Below are positions 27,762-37,467 of a DNA stretch of 64,000 bases, in pieces. Source of the stretch: Hymenobacter cellulosilyticus (GTDB taxonomy: Bacteria > Bacteroidota > Bacteroidia > Cytophagales > Hymenobacteraceae). The stretch covers positions 2,470,501 through 2,534,500 of the forward strand of contig NZ_CP095046.1 in the NCBI RefSeq assembly GCF_022919215.1, given 5' to 3'. Position 1 is the stretch's first letter. Each line of letters begins with the position of its first letter. The notes beneath the pieces were generated by a model. The model was not told the DNA's origin and ran no database searches. It worked only from the letters and a program-made list of their open reading frames with translations. The position numbers and the translations under genes were made by a program.

Positions 27762-27811
27762 ACTCCCAGGTTACTGCCGCCCGAATGAAGCCGGCGTGAA
27801 GCCCCTGGCGA

Positions 27812-28709
27812 CTAGTGAAACGGCCGTTTCTTAACCATGCCGCCTTCCGCGTCGTCGATGCTGTGCTGAATCACGAAGGCCTGCGGGTCGATGCGGCGCA
27901 CTTCGGTGCGTAGCTGGGGCAGCTCCAGGCGGGTTACCACGGTAAAGACGATGTCCATGTCGAGGTCCCGGTCGCCGCGCTTGCCAAAGCCGCGCTTGCC
28001 CTGGTAAAGTGTCACGCCCCGGCCCAGGTTGGTAGTAATGGCCTCCCGGATAGCTTCGCTGCGGGCCGAAATAATAGTGACGCCCGTGTACTGCTCGATG
28101 CCGTTGAGCAGGAAATCCAGGGTTTTGGAGGCCGCCACGTAAGTCAGAATAGAATACAGGGCCGTTTGGACGCCCAGCACAAAGGCCGCCACGCCGAAAA
28201 TGAACACGTTCAAGACCAGAATCACGTCGCTGACCTTCAGCAGGGGCGTGTGCTTATTAATAAGCAAGGCCGCTACCTCGGTCCCATCGAGCACGGCCCG
28301 CCCCGCATAGCCAGCCCGATACCGGCCCCGATGAACATACCCCCGAATACGGAAGTCAGCAGCAGGTCCTTGGTAACGTCGGGTAGGGCACCACGGCCAG
28401 GGCCAACGACAAGCCGGCAATGGCAGCGGCGCTTTTCAGGGCAAACCCGAGTCCAATCTGCCGGTAGCCCAGAATAACGAACGGCAGGTTGATGATGAGC
28501 AGTAGCCAGGACAAGGGGATGCCCAGGGCGGCCGATATCAGCATGGAAATGCCCGTAACGCCGCCGTCGATGAAGTGACTGGACAACAAAAAGCCTTTCA
28601 GGCCCATGCCGGCGCACAGAATTCCGAGAATAATCAGCCCGGTACTTTTTATGCGTTGGAAAAAGTTGCCCATTTCAGCGGCGGGAGCAGGAGGAGTACT
28701 AGAGGACAT
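27812..28709 (-). CDS. YitT family integral membrane protein (two frameshifts)
   Basis: About 299 residues after repair. The N-terminal half has 5-6 membrane helices (STGLIILGILCAGMGLKGFL, GGVTGISMLISAALGI, FVILGYRQIGLGFALK, TSVFGGMFIGAGIGLAMRGG). The C-terminal DUF2179 domain includes GVTIISARSEAIREAITTNL and VFTVVTRLELPQLRTEVRRI. The family's function is unknown. One base is missing in the run at 28381-28383 and another at 28297-28299; three reading frames carry successive parts. The start MSSSTPPAPAAEMG at 28709 was chosen over the upstream in-frame Met because the latter extends into non-family sequence. Confidence 0.85.
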
Positions 28710-28788
28710 GGGAGAGGACAAGCGTTGGCGCAATTGGCGCAAAACTATGAGTTGGGGAATAAGCATGCTCGGACGAAAGAAGTAAACG

Positions 28789-30058
28789 TTAATCCGCTTC
28801 GGCAGGCTGGCTCAGCTCGGCCGTTATGGTACGGCCGTGGCGACGGTCCAGCCAATTCATGACCGGAGTTGCCAGAATGCCGTGCAGGCTGATGGACACC
28901 AGCATGGTGAAGCCCAGAATGGACCAAAGCTGCCGGGCCTCGGGGAAATCGGCCTTGGTGAGGGCAAAAGCCAGGTAGAAGATAGAGCCGATGCCCCGGA
29001 TTCCGAAAAAGGAAATGATGACGCGCTCGGCCAGCGTAACGCGCGACGAGCGGGCCAACGTGAGCAGTCCGCCCAGGGGCCGAATTACCAGCAGCAGCAA
29101 CAGGCCCAGCGCGGCGCCGGTCCAGGTAAGCTCACTCAGCAGCCCGCGCATGATGGCGCCCCGAACAGGATCAGAATTATCACGATGAAAAGGCGCTCCA
29201 GCTGGTCGGTGAAGGCGTGCATCTGCTTGTGGTACTCGTGGCGCCGCTCCCGGCCCCGCAGCGTGACGGCGGCTAGAAACACGGCCAGAAAGCCGTAGCC
29301 GTGCGCCAGCTCAGTAAGGCCGTAAGTAATCAGCGTGACGGCCAGCGCCACAAAGCCGTACGCCCCAGTCTTGATGCTGATGCGCTTGGGCAGGCTGAAA
29401 ATAAGGTAGGCCAGCAGCTTGCCCGACACGATGCCGAATACCAGGGCCGCTACGGTGCGGTACACCACGTCCTGCCACAGCCAATGGCCAAGCCGTTCGG
29501 GCAGAGAGCCGGCTGCGGCGGGCAGCAAGGCTATGGCCAGGTAGACGAAAGGAAACGCCAGCCCGTCGTTGAGGCCGGCCTCGCCGGTCAGGGCAAAGCG
29601 CACGTTGTCTTCTCGCCCTTCGCCCGGGTCGCCCACTTGCACGTCGCCGGCCAGCACCGGGTCGGTGGGGGCCAGAGCCGCCGCCAGCAGCACGGCACTG
29701 GCCAAGGGCAGGCCCACCAGCGCCCAGCCCGCCAGCGTGAGGCCGGCAATGGTGAGCACCATGAGCACGAGCACCAGCAGCAGGGGCGTACGCCAGGTTC
29801 GCAGGGAAAAAGACCGGTCAATCTTGAGTCCCGTGCCGGTGAGGGCCACAATGACGCACAGCTCGGAAATGTGGGTTACGAACTCCTGGTGCTGAAACGG
29901 GTCGGTGGGCAGGTCCAGGGGCAAAGCATAGATGGCCATACCCAGGCCCAAATACAGAATGGGGTACGACAGCGGGTATTTTTCCAGCAGGGAAGGCAGC
30001 CAGGCGACGCCCAGAATAGCCACCCCAGAATAACCAGCGTGGTAGTGTAGAGAGGCAT
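28789..30058 (-). CDS. cation:proton antiporter, CPA1 family (two frameshifts)
   Basis: About 423 residues after repair, multi-pass inner membrane protein exchanging Na+ or K+ for H+. Features: YLGLGMAIYALPL, ELCVIVALTGTGLKIDR, AAALAPTDPVLAGDVQVG (the TDP motif of CPA1), FALTGEAGLNDGLAFPFV (the ND ion-binding pair) and FFGIRGIGSIFYLAFAL. A start at 30058 (MPLYTTTLVILG) gives the expected first helix; one base is missing at 30023-30026. A second loss at 29159-29162 moves the last three helices to another frame. It stands 79 bp upstream of the YitT gene. Confidence 0.87.
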
Positions 30059-30182
30059 ACAAGGGAAAAAAGCAGTCGGGCCCGGGCAGCCGGCCACACC
30101 TTGTGCGGCAAACTGCCAGGGCCTGGCTAGAGATGGATACAACGACTACCGCCGCCGAATAAGCGGAAGCGTCTAAGCCGGA

Positions 30183-30638
30183 TCAGTAAAGCAGAAAGAA
30201 AAGTGGGCCAGGGAGTTGTACGCGCGGCGCAGGGCTCCGGTCAAATTCGCGGGTGGAGTATGCCTTAGGGGCGTTGGGCGAAACCGACGTGCGCAGCCAG
30301 GCCCGGAGCAGGGGCGAAACGGCAGAAGCGCTCGGCTCTGCGGCTGCCCCTGGCGTTATATTCCAGCTCCGAACTGCCCCGGAAAAACCAATCGTAGGCA
30401 GCAGGGCCAGATCAGGCGGTACTGAGCGAAACAGCCCGAGGTGAGGCGGCGCGCTGGCCTCCTGGTGCAGCAGGTCGGCCTGGGCCGGCTGGGCGTGGTG
30501 CGTAATAGTCGGACTGCCGGGCCGGACCACCGCTGCCCGTGGCGTGGTAGCCCAGGCCGAACCAACTCCCAGCCATACCAGCAGTACGAGCAGCAGAATT
30601 GCCCGCAGGCGGGACGCTATGGAAATCGGGCTAGGCAA
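30183..30638 (-). CDS. exported protein of unknown function
   Basis: 151 residues, not recognised. A strong signal peptide is visible (LRAILLLVLLVWLGVGSAWA). The mature part is Ala/Pro/Ser-rich with no clear domain and ends in a hydrophobic PGPLFFLLY. It follows the two-component genes on the same strand after 122 bp and could be a target of them, but this is inference. Codon usage is consistent with coding sequence; support is moderate. Confidence 0.5.
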   Translation of the reverse strand: MPSPISIASRLRAILLLVLLVWLGVGSAWATTPRAAVVRPGSPTITHHAQPAQADLLHQEASAPPHLGLFRSVPPDLALLPTIGFSGAVRSWNITPGAAAEPSASAVSPLLRAWLRTSVSPNAPKAYSTREFDRSPAPRVQLPGPLFFLLY

Positions 30639-30760
30639 AAAAGTCAGGGACAGCGGCAGGGAAGATGCTGCTAGTAGTAACGAAGTTCCTGCTGTGGAGT
30701 TGACTTTGGGCGAAGCAAAGACCTGGGCGGCGGGCTGGCAGCCTGCTTACTGAGTCGGCG

Positions 30761-32097
30761 CTAGGCCACTTCGCCCGGCTGCTTGGTAGTAGGCAGCCAG
30801 ACGGTAAAAGTAGTGCCCTGCTCGTTGGAAGCCACCTGCAGGCGAAAGGCGTGAAACTGCGCAATGGTGCGCACCAGGGCCAGGCCCAGGCCGTAGCCTT
30901 CGGTCGTATGGACATTGGAAGCACGCCGGAACCGCTCAAACAGGTGGGGCAGGTGCTCGGCCGGAATCGGCCGGCCGGTGTTGAAGAGTTGCACCATATA
31001 GGGCTGGCCAACTGGCTGCTGCCCCGAAATGCGGATGTGGCCACCAGTGTGGTTGTACTTCACCGCGTTGCTGAGCAGGTTGTAGAAAAAGGTAAACAGC
31101 AGACTGGCGTTGGCCGCCACAATGGTCGGCTCGCCTTCCAGAGCCCAGTCTAGGGTCAGGTTTTCGTCGGCAATCCGGTCTTCCAGCTCGGCCGCTACTT
31201 CCTGCAGCACCTGGCGCACGGCCACCGTGTCGTTGCGGGCGTACTGCTCGTTTTCGATGCGCGAAATCATCAGCAGGGTGCGCAGCGTGGCCGTGAGGCG
31301 GTGCAGGGTGCGTTGCGAGGTTACAATCTGCTGCTCGGCTTCTTCGGGCAGGTTTTCGGCCTGCAGCATGTTTTCGAAGCGGTTTTGCAGAATGCTGACC
31401 GGCGTGAGCAACTCGTGGGAGGCATTGGCAATAAAGGCGCGCTCCTGCTCAAACACGAGCCGGATTTTCTGCAGCATCCGCCGGATGGTAGCATCCAGGT
31501 ATTTGAAGTCGGAAGTGGTGGTTTGCAGCGGCGGCAGGGGCGTGGGCATGGGCCCTGCACGGCCCGCAGCCGCTCCACTATCTGGTCCACGGGCCGCAGC
31601 AGGTAGCGGATTACGCCCAGCTCAATGAATAAAGTAGTCAGCACGGCGAAGGCCAGGGCGTAAGCGGCCAGGGAGCGTAGCAGGGCGTAGACGTCTTCCA
31701 CCGAGGCTATGCTCTTCCCGATTTCCACTGTATAGGCCTGCCCGTCCCGCTCGAAGGTGTGGCGCAGTACCCGGAAATCGACCAGCTCGCCGTGCTGCTG
31801 CCGCGGCAGCGTGGCCACGGTGTCGGGTGGGGCCGCGGTAGCGCGCCGCAGGTCAATGAACTCGTCCTGCAGCAGGTCGTAGTGCACCTTCTGGTTGGGC
31901 GAAGGATCCGTCAGAAAGCTCGAAATGCCGATTTGCTCGATGCGGTACATCACCCGCTGCTGCTCGCTGCGCAGGGAGTCGTCGGTGTGGCGCAGGGCCA
32001 GGGTTTCCACAATCCAGGGCAGGGCCAACAGCAGCACCGCCGCCATTAGGGCCTTCGACAGGGTTGTGAGCAGAACGAGCTTTTGCTGGAGCTTCAC
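30761..32097 (-). CDS. sensor histidine kinase, HisKA type (frameshifted)
   Basis: About 445 residues. First membrane helix near 10-30 (ALMAAVLLLALPWIV), periplasmic domain of about 115 residues, second helix near 150-170 (LAAYALAFAVLTTLFIELGV). H-box FIANASHELLTPVSILQNRF, N-box FYNLLSNAVKYN, G-box GYGLGLALVRTIAQF. The start is a GTG at 32097 that overlaps the regulator's stop (GTGA). One base is missing at 31550-31555, just before the dimerisation helix. It forms a two-component system with the upstream OmpR-type regulator, resembling CusS/QseC-like kinases; the signal is unknown. Confidence 0.88.
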
Positions 32098-32788
32098 ACT
32101 TCCTGGGTCGGTTTGAAGCGGTAGCCGATGCCGCGCACCGTCTCTACCCAGTCGCGGGTGTCGAAAGCGCCCAGCTTCTTGCGGATATTCTTCACGTGCA
32201 CATCAATGAAGTTCGAGTCGTGGTCGTCCCGGTCACTGATCATGTTGCCCCAGATATGCTCGCTGAGCTGCATGCGCGTGAGCACCCGGCCGCGGTGCAG
32301 CAGCAGGTAGTGCAGCAAATCGAACTCACGGCGGGTGAGCACCACTTCGGTGCCGTCGTGCCGCACCGACCGCTCGCTCAGGTTCATCACGAAGCCGCCG
32401 AAGGTGAGCGTGTCCTGGGTCACGCCGTGCTTGCGGCGGGTAATGGCCTGCATCCGGGAGCCCAGCTCTAGCAGGGAATAGGGCTTGGGCAAGTAGTCGT
32501 CGGCCCCCAGCTGCAGCCCACTAACGCGGTCATCGACTGAGCCCGGGCGCTAAGAATAATGATGGAGGCCTGCAGGTTGTGCTGCTTGCGGGCTTCGGCC
32601 AGCAGCTGCAGTCCGTCGCGGTCGGGCAGGCCCAGGTCCAGCAGCACGAAGTCGTACTCGTTCACATAGAGCTTTTCCGAGGCCTCGGCCCCGGTGCGGG
32701 CAAAGTCGCAGTGGTAGCGCTCGTGCTGCAGAAACAGGGCCAGCTCCTGGGCCAGGGCATTGTCGTCTTCAACAATCAGGACGTTCAT
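32094..32788 (-). CDS. response regulator, OmpR/PhoB family (frameshifted)
   Basis: About 231 residues. Receiver domain starts MNVLIVEDDNALAQELALFL, phospho-acceptor Asp in YDFVLLDLGLPDRDGL, then SIIILSARAQS and LGADDYLPKPYS with the conserved Lys. The winged-helix DNA-binding domain has VVLTRREFDLLHYLLLHRG and IDVHVKNIRKKLGAFDTRDW then VRGIGYRFKP. One base is missing near 32533-32538 inside the receiver. The start at 32788 is the canonical Met; an upstream Met in the same frame is not supported. Confidence 0.9.
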
Positions 32789-33088
32789 AAGAAAGCAGAA
32801 AGCAGGGCAGATGGGGTGGAAGGGCGCAACCTGCGGCCCGGGAAGCGCGAAGATTGGCAAACAAGCTAAAAAATACGGGAGAACTACGCAGCTTCCCTAA
32901 AAGTAGGCCGCCCGGGCTGAATCCAGACGGGGCGTCTAAACAGTGGGCCAAACTTGCGAAGCTGGCAGTGAAGAGAGAATGAAGGGCGTTAATTCGCCCC
33001 GGGCCCGGATTTCCTCGTAAAGGCGTCCGACCGCCGCAAGCCGGCCAAGAGCCTTACTTTAGCGGCCCATATCACCAAACCCCACCGC
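32789..33088. other. 300-bp divergent intergenic region
   Basis: Lies between the minus-strand response regulator and the plus-strand MaoC-like gene. A weak TACTTTAG resembles a -7 element at 33056-33063. I see no repeat, RNA or coding sequence otherwise. Confidence 0.4.
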
Positions 33089-33553
33089 ATGAGCACGGTC
33101 ATTATTAATAGCCTCCAGGAGCTGCAGCAGTACGAAGGTCAGGAGCTGGGCGTATCCGAGTACCACACCATTTCGCAGGAGCAAATCAACCAGTTTGCCG
33201 CTGCCACCCTCGATTTTCAGTGGATTCATACCGACGCCGCCCGGGCCCAGGCCGAGTCGCCCTTCGGGGCTACCATTGCCCACGGCTACCTCACGGTGGC
33301 CTTGCTGCCCTACCTCTGGACCCAGATTGCGCGGATTGAGAACCTGAAAATGCAGGTTAACTACGAAATCGAGAGCCTGCGCTTCAACCAGCCCGTGACG
33401 GTCGGCAGTGCGGTGCGGCTGCGGGCTAAACTTCTGGGCGTGAAAGATCTTCGGGGTATTGCCAAGGCTCGTATCGAGGTGACGATGGAAGTGCAGGACG
33501 CCAAAAAGCCAGCCTACAGCGGCATCATTACCTTTCTGTACCACTTTCTATAG
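33089..33553 (+). CDS. MaoC family dehydratase
   Basis: 154 residues, single hotdog domain. The catalytic Asp/His pair of (R)-specific enoyl-CoA hydratases is present in FAAATLDFQWIHTD, followed by SPFGATIAHGYLTVALLPYL. Such enzymes hydrate trans-2-enoyl-CoAs to (R)-3-hydroxyacyl-CoAs, linking beta-oxidation to other pools. It stands alone and is not part of the phenylacetate cluster. Confidence 0.88.
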   Translation: MSTVIINSLQELQQYEGQELGVSEYHTISQEQINQFAAATLDFQWIHTDAARAQAESPFGATIAHGYLTVALLPYLWTQIARIENLKMQVNYEIESLRFNQPVTVGSAVRLRAKLLGVKDLRGIAKARIEVTMEVQDAKKPAYSGIITFLYHFL

Positions 33554-33703
33554 GCCCGCGGCCCGGCGCGGTGCGCTGGGCCAAACGCCCAGCCGGCCCA
33601 GGCGTTTGGCTACCTGGTCGGGCTACAACTCCGGTTGAGCTTTCGCGTACATTCAACGCTTCCCACCTGGGCATCGTAGTCCCGCGCGGCAGCCTCCTAT
33701 TGC

Positions 33704-34969
33704 ATGTTCAAATGGATACTTTGCGGCATCTGGGCTTTGTTGCTCGCGCCGCTTTCCGCCTCCGGCTATTCGGTGCTTACTCACCAGGCCAATATCGACT
33801 CGACCTGGAAGCGGTGCCTGGCCCCGCTGCTACAGCTGCGCTACCCCGGCGCCACCGAGGAGCAACTGCTCGAAGCCAAGTCCTACGCCTACGGCGGCTC
33901 CATTATTCAGGACATGGGCTTTTATCCCTTCGGCTCGGCGCTGTTTACCAACCTGACCCACTACGTGCGCTCGGGCGACTTCGTGCGCATCCTGCTCGAC
34001 GAGGCCAAGGACCGCAATGAGTACGCCTTTGCTTTGGGCGCCCTGGGCCACTATGCCGCCGACATCAGCGGGCACCCCGAGGGCACCAACAAGGCCATGC
34101 CCCTAGTGTATCCGGAGCTGGGCAAAAAGTTTGGCAACAACATCACCTACGTGGAAGCGCCCAAGCAGCACACCCAGCTGGAGTTTGCCTTCGACGTGGT
34201 GCAGGTGGCCGCCGGGCGCTACCGCACCAGCGACTACCAGCGCTACGTGGGCTTTCAGGTAAGCAAGCGGGTGCTGGAAGTGGCGTTCAAGAAAACCTAC
34301 GGCCTGGAGCTGGGCAAAGTCATCTTCAACGTGGATCTGAGCATCGGCTCCTTCCGCTTCGCCGTGCGCCAGCTGATTCCGGTGGCCAGCCGCGCGGCCT
34401 GGCAGTCCCAGAAAAAGAAGATTCGGGAGCTAAGCCCTCGGGCCCGGCGCCGCGAGTATGTGTACACGGAAAGTGAGCGGAAATTCCGCAAGCAGTACGG
34501 CACGGCCTACGAGCACCCCGGCACCGGGGCCCGTATTCTGTCTTATTTTGTGCGGGTACTGCCCAAGATCGGGCCGCTGGCACCGTTTGCGTTCCGGCCC
34601 CCCACGCCCCAGGCCCAGGAGCTGTTCAAGGCCAGCTTTCAGCAGGTAATAAAAAATTACTGCGCCATGGTGGAGCAAGAGCCCAAAGACACCGTGGCCG
34701 CCGCCCCGCGCTTGGCCAATGCCGACTTCGACACCGGCCACCAAACCAAAGCCGGCGAGTATGCCCTGGCCGATGAAACCTACGGCGAGTGGGTGCGGGA
34801 GCTGGCCAAGGCCAAATTCGACGGAATCAGCAGCGCGCAGAAGCAGAATATTCTGACTTTCTACGGCACGACTCCCAAGGAGCCAAAAGACGAGGACGAG
34901 AAGGAAGCCGACAAGCGCAAGGAAACCCAGGAGGCCCTGCAGCAGCTGCGCGCCACGGAGGTTAAATAG
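33704..34969 (+). CDS. zinc-dependent phospholipase C-like exported protein
   Basis: 421 residues. Signal peptide MFKWILCGIWALLLAPLSASG followed by YSVLTHQANID. The zinc-dependent phospholipase C / S1-P1 nuclease fold is suggested by YSVLTH at the mature N-terminus, by AYAYGGSIIQDMG and by ALGHYAADISGHPEGTN, whose His/Asp residues fit metal ligands. Residues 230-300 are basic (RRREYVYTESERKFRKQYG) and the end is charged (EDEKEADKRKETQEAL). Substrate unknown. A long palindromic terminator follows. A second gene of similar type is at 57285. Confidence 0.75.
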   Translation: MFKWILCGIWALLLAPLSASGYSVLTHQANIDSTWKRCLAPLLQLRYPGATEEQLLEAKSYAYGGSIIQDMGFYPFGSALFTNLTHYVRSGDFVRILLDEAKDRNEYAFALGALGHYAADISGHPEGTNKAMPLVYPELGKKFGNNITYVEAPKQHTQLEFAFDVVQVAAGRYRTSDYQRYVGFQVSKRVLEVAFKKTYGLELGKVIFNVDLSIGSFRFAVRQLIPVASRAAWQSQKKKIRELSPRARRREYVYTESERKFRKQYGTAYEHPGTGARILSYFVRVLPKIGPLAPFAFRPPTPQAQELFKASFQQVIKNYCAMVEQEPKDTVAAAPRLANADFDTGHQTKAGEYALADETYGEWVRELAKAKFDGISSAQKQNILTFYGTTPKEPKDEDEKEADKRKETQEALQQLRATEVK

Positions 34970-34980
34970 GCTGTTGGGCC

Positions 34981-35042
34981 AGTACTCAAAAAGACGACCC
35001 GAGTAGCCAGCGTTGCTACCCGGGTCGTCTTTTTTGAGTACT
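34981..35042. terminator. very long bidirectional terminator palindrome
   Basis: Arms of about 27 bp starting AGTACTCAAAAAGACGACCC with one mismatch and one extra T, around a 4-7 nt loop, with internal A and T runs. It sits between two convergent genes. Confidence 0.85.
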
Positions 35043-35109
35043 TAAATTACCACTACGGTGCCCCGGGCTACCAGCTTAGCGGCTCAAGTAGGCGCGAGGA
35101 GTAACGGCT

Positions 35110-36825
35110 TTATTCGACTGCCAGCGGGCAAGTGGCATACTGACTACCGGCCACCAAGCACAGGGTATAAAAACCGGGGGCCAAGCCCTGCAAGGCAACT
35201 TCCTGGCGCAAACGACCAGTCACGGAGTGAACCTGGTACGTCCGGACGGGACGGCCCAAAGCGTCGGTGATGGTAAGCGTAGCCGGAGCAGCCGCAGGCA
35301 GGGCTGGCATCTCAACCAACGCGGTACCGTGGGCCGGGTTGGGGTAAAGGCTTAGACCCGTCAGCCGGGCCAGGCTGTGGTTGGCAGCGGGCACGTCGTC
35401 GGTAAGGGAGGCCAGGAATCCTACGAAGTTGCCGGGCTGCCTGGGAATAGAAACCGGGCCGAAAGGCGCAGCGGGCGTGGCTATACCGGCCGTATACACG
35501 GTGGTGCCTTGCACGGCTAGTCCAAGCGCTACATCGCTGCCAGTACCGCCCGCGCGCTGCGCCCAACGGAAGCTGGATTGGTTGCCCTCATCCTGAAGCC
35601 GTGCCACAAATACGTCGCTGCTGTCATTGGCCGGCGCGGCCTTCACCAGAGTCGTAGATCCGAAAGTAACCGTGGGGCTGCTAAAGGAGCCGGCCAGGTA
35701 TACCCGGGACCCGTTTACGGCCACTTTTATCACCTCCTCGTTGCCGGTGCCGCCCGCTTGCCGGGTCCAGTCGAAGCGGCTGGTCGTGCCCAGGTCCTGA
35801 ACCTTGCTGACGAAGGCGTCGTTGCTGCCCGCGTTGGTTAGGGTAGTAGCACCGAAAACAGCACTGGGACTGAAGAAGCCACCGGCCACATAGACGCTCG
35901 ACCCGCTCAAGGCCAGCGTACGGGCATAGTCGAAGCCATCGCCGCCGGCCTGCTGGGCCCATACAAAGCGGGCACTGGTACCCTCATCCACGAGCTTGGC
36001 CACCAGCACGTCGGGCGAGCCCGTGTTAGTAGGACTAGTGAGGGTAAGGTCGCCCAGCGTTGCCACCGGGGTTTGAAACTGACCCGCCACATACACGTTA
36101 GATCCATTCACGGCTACGGCCTGTCCGTAGTCGCCACCGGGGCCGCCACCCTTTACAGTCCATACAAAGCTGCCCGCATCGGTGAGCTTGGCTACAAACA
36201 AATCGGAAGTGAAGCCGCCACCGGTGTTGGCAAGCGTCGTAGCGCCGAAATCAGCCGTTACACCGGAAAAATAGCCGCTGATAAACACATTGGTGCCATC
36301 GGTGGCAATAGATACAGCACTGTCGTCGTACTGGCTGCCCGCGCGCCGCGCCCACACAAAGTTGCCGGTATCGGTGAGCTTGCTGACAAACACGTCGCCC
36401 ATGCCCGCGCTGACCAGGGTAGTGTTACCGAAGTCGGCATTCTGGCCGGTAAATCCGCCGGTGATGTACACGCCAGCGCCTTGCACAGCTATACCAAATG
36501 CGGTGGAGCCTCCCGTGGACTTGGCCCACTCAAAGCGTTGGCTGGTACTATTCCATTTGGCAACAAAGACGTGGGTGCGCTGCTCCGGGTTGGTAAGCGT
36601 AGTCGCACCAAGCTGAACGGTGCCGGTAAAGTCACCTAAGAGATAGACATTGCCGCTGGCATCGGTGGCAATGGCAGTTACGCTGGACCGGTTACCGGCT
36701 GAGGTACCGAGCGCAACAGCCGTCTGCCAGCTGGGAGTCTGGGCTTGGACCGCTGATGCCGAGCCGTAAAGTGCAAAGGTTGCTACTACGTAGCGTACGT
36801 AGCGGGCTAAAGTAAAATGTGGCAT
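35110..36825 (-). CDS. secreted repeat protein with T9SS sorting domain
   Basis: 571 residues. A signal peptide precedes QTPSWQTAVALG. The body consists of about eight repeats of roughly 55 residues with the pattern VYVAG.F..P...FG.TTL...G..DVFVAKL.D.G.F.WA...GG, an SBBP-like beta-propeller arrangement. The C-terminal region (LTGLSLYPNPAHGTALVEM, ITDALGRPVRTYQV, LAPGFYTLCL) is a T9SS type A domain. A secreted surface protein; ligand unknown. It is a distinct family from the delta-60 protein at 11929 although both are propeller-like T9SS cargo. Confidence 0.88.
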   Translation of the reverse strand: MPHFTLARYVRYVVATFALYGSASAVQAQTPSWQTAVALGTSAGNRSSVTAIATDASGNVYLLGDFTGTVQLGATTLTNPEQRTHVFVAKWNSTSQRFEWAKSTGGSTAFGIAVQGAGVYITGGFTGQNADFGNTTLVSAGMGDVFVSKLTDTGNFVWARRAGSQYDDSAVSIATDGTNVFISGYFSGVTADFGATTLANTGGGFTSDLFVAKLTDAGSFVWTVKGGGPGGDYGQAVAVNGSNVYVAGQFQTPVATLGDLTLTSPTNTGSPDVLVAKLVDEGTSARFVWAQQAGGDGFDYARTLALSGSSVYVAGGFFSPSAVFGATTLTNAGSNDAFVSKVQDLGTTSRFDWTRQAGGTGNEEVIKVAVNGSRVYLAGSFSSPTVTFGSTTLVKAAPANDSSDVFVARLQDEGNQSSFRWAQRAGGTGSDVALGLAVQGTTVYTAGIATPAAPFGPVSIPRQPGNFVGFLASLTDDVPAANHSLARLTGLSLYPNPAHGTALVEMPALPAAAPATLTITDALGRPVRTYQVHSVTGRLRQEVALQGLAPGFYTLCLVAGSQYATCPLAVE

Positions 36826-36979
36826 AGAGCCGGCAAATAGCTATTGAAATGACTACCCACGGCACTTCGCGTTCCGGATGGGAAGGCTAAAAGTACTGCT
36901 TTGCTTACGGCTTGGGCGTACGCTGACTTCTTTTAATTACTATATAGGTGGCCCGACTATAGGTAGCCGTGGGCCGGGG

Positions 36980-37398
36980 CTAGTTGAGCAGCCACTGCAT
37001 AGCCGGGCCCTCGTCCCGAATAGCCGCAGCTGATAGGGGCGCTCGGCGGCTAAGCCATACGTCAGGTACTCCCGCTGCTGGGCGTCCGAGTCGTAGATGG
37101 CCAGGCGGGCCGGGGAGCAGAGCACGGCAACGCGTAGCGGCGACGGCGCCAAACGGGCGCTAGCCAGCGGGTAAAAGGTATAATTGGTCCACTGGGCCAG
37201 CTCGGGATTGAGCTGGTCGCGGCGGCGCACGTCCAACAGCCAGCGGGTTACGCCGTGCTGCTCGGCTTTTTGGAGCACGGCTTCGAAATCGGCCTGCAGC
37301 TGGGGCACGGGAGCATCGCCCGGCCAGCGCCCGATGAGTAGGTGCAGATCGGGTCGGTAGGTGATGCTACAGGAAACGGGTAGCTCGGAGGCAGACAT
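36980..37398 (-). CDS. small STAS/SpoIIAA-like protein of unknown function (frameshifted)
   Basis: About 139 residues after repair. Starts MSASELPVSCSITYRPDLHL; the pattern HLLIGRWPGDAPV, then a helix QLQADFEAVLQKAEQHG, then TRWLLDVRRRDQLNPELAQW and SPLRVAVLCSPARLAIYDSD resembles the alternating alpha/beta fold of STAS/SpoIIAA-like proteins. One base is missing near 37018; adding it gives a short natural end (LFRDEGPAMQWLLN). It follows the tolC-like gene by 69 bp and may be the last gene of the efflux operon. Function unknown. Confidence 0.65.
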
Positions 37399-37467
37399 GG
37401 GTGCGGAAAACCGGACGCTAGCCGGCGGGGAGAAGCTACCCAATATACAGAAGCTGCCGGAGTCCTG

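Noticed and set aside
28273..28617. Separate small membrane gene inside the YitT locus
   Set aside because: The frame carries just the middle part of YitT and joins the neighbours when one base is added at each of two sites.
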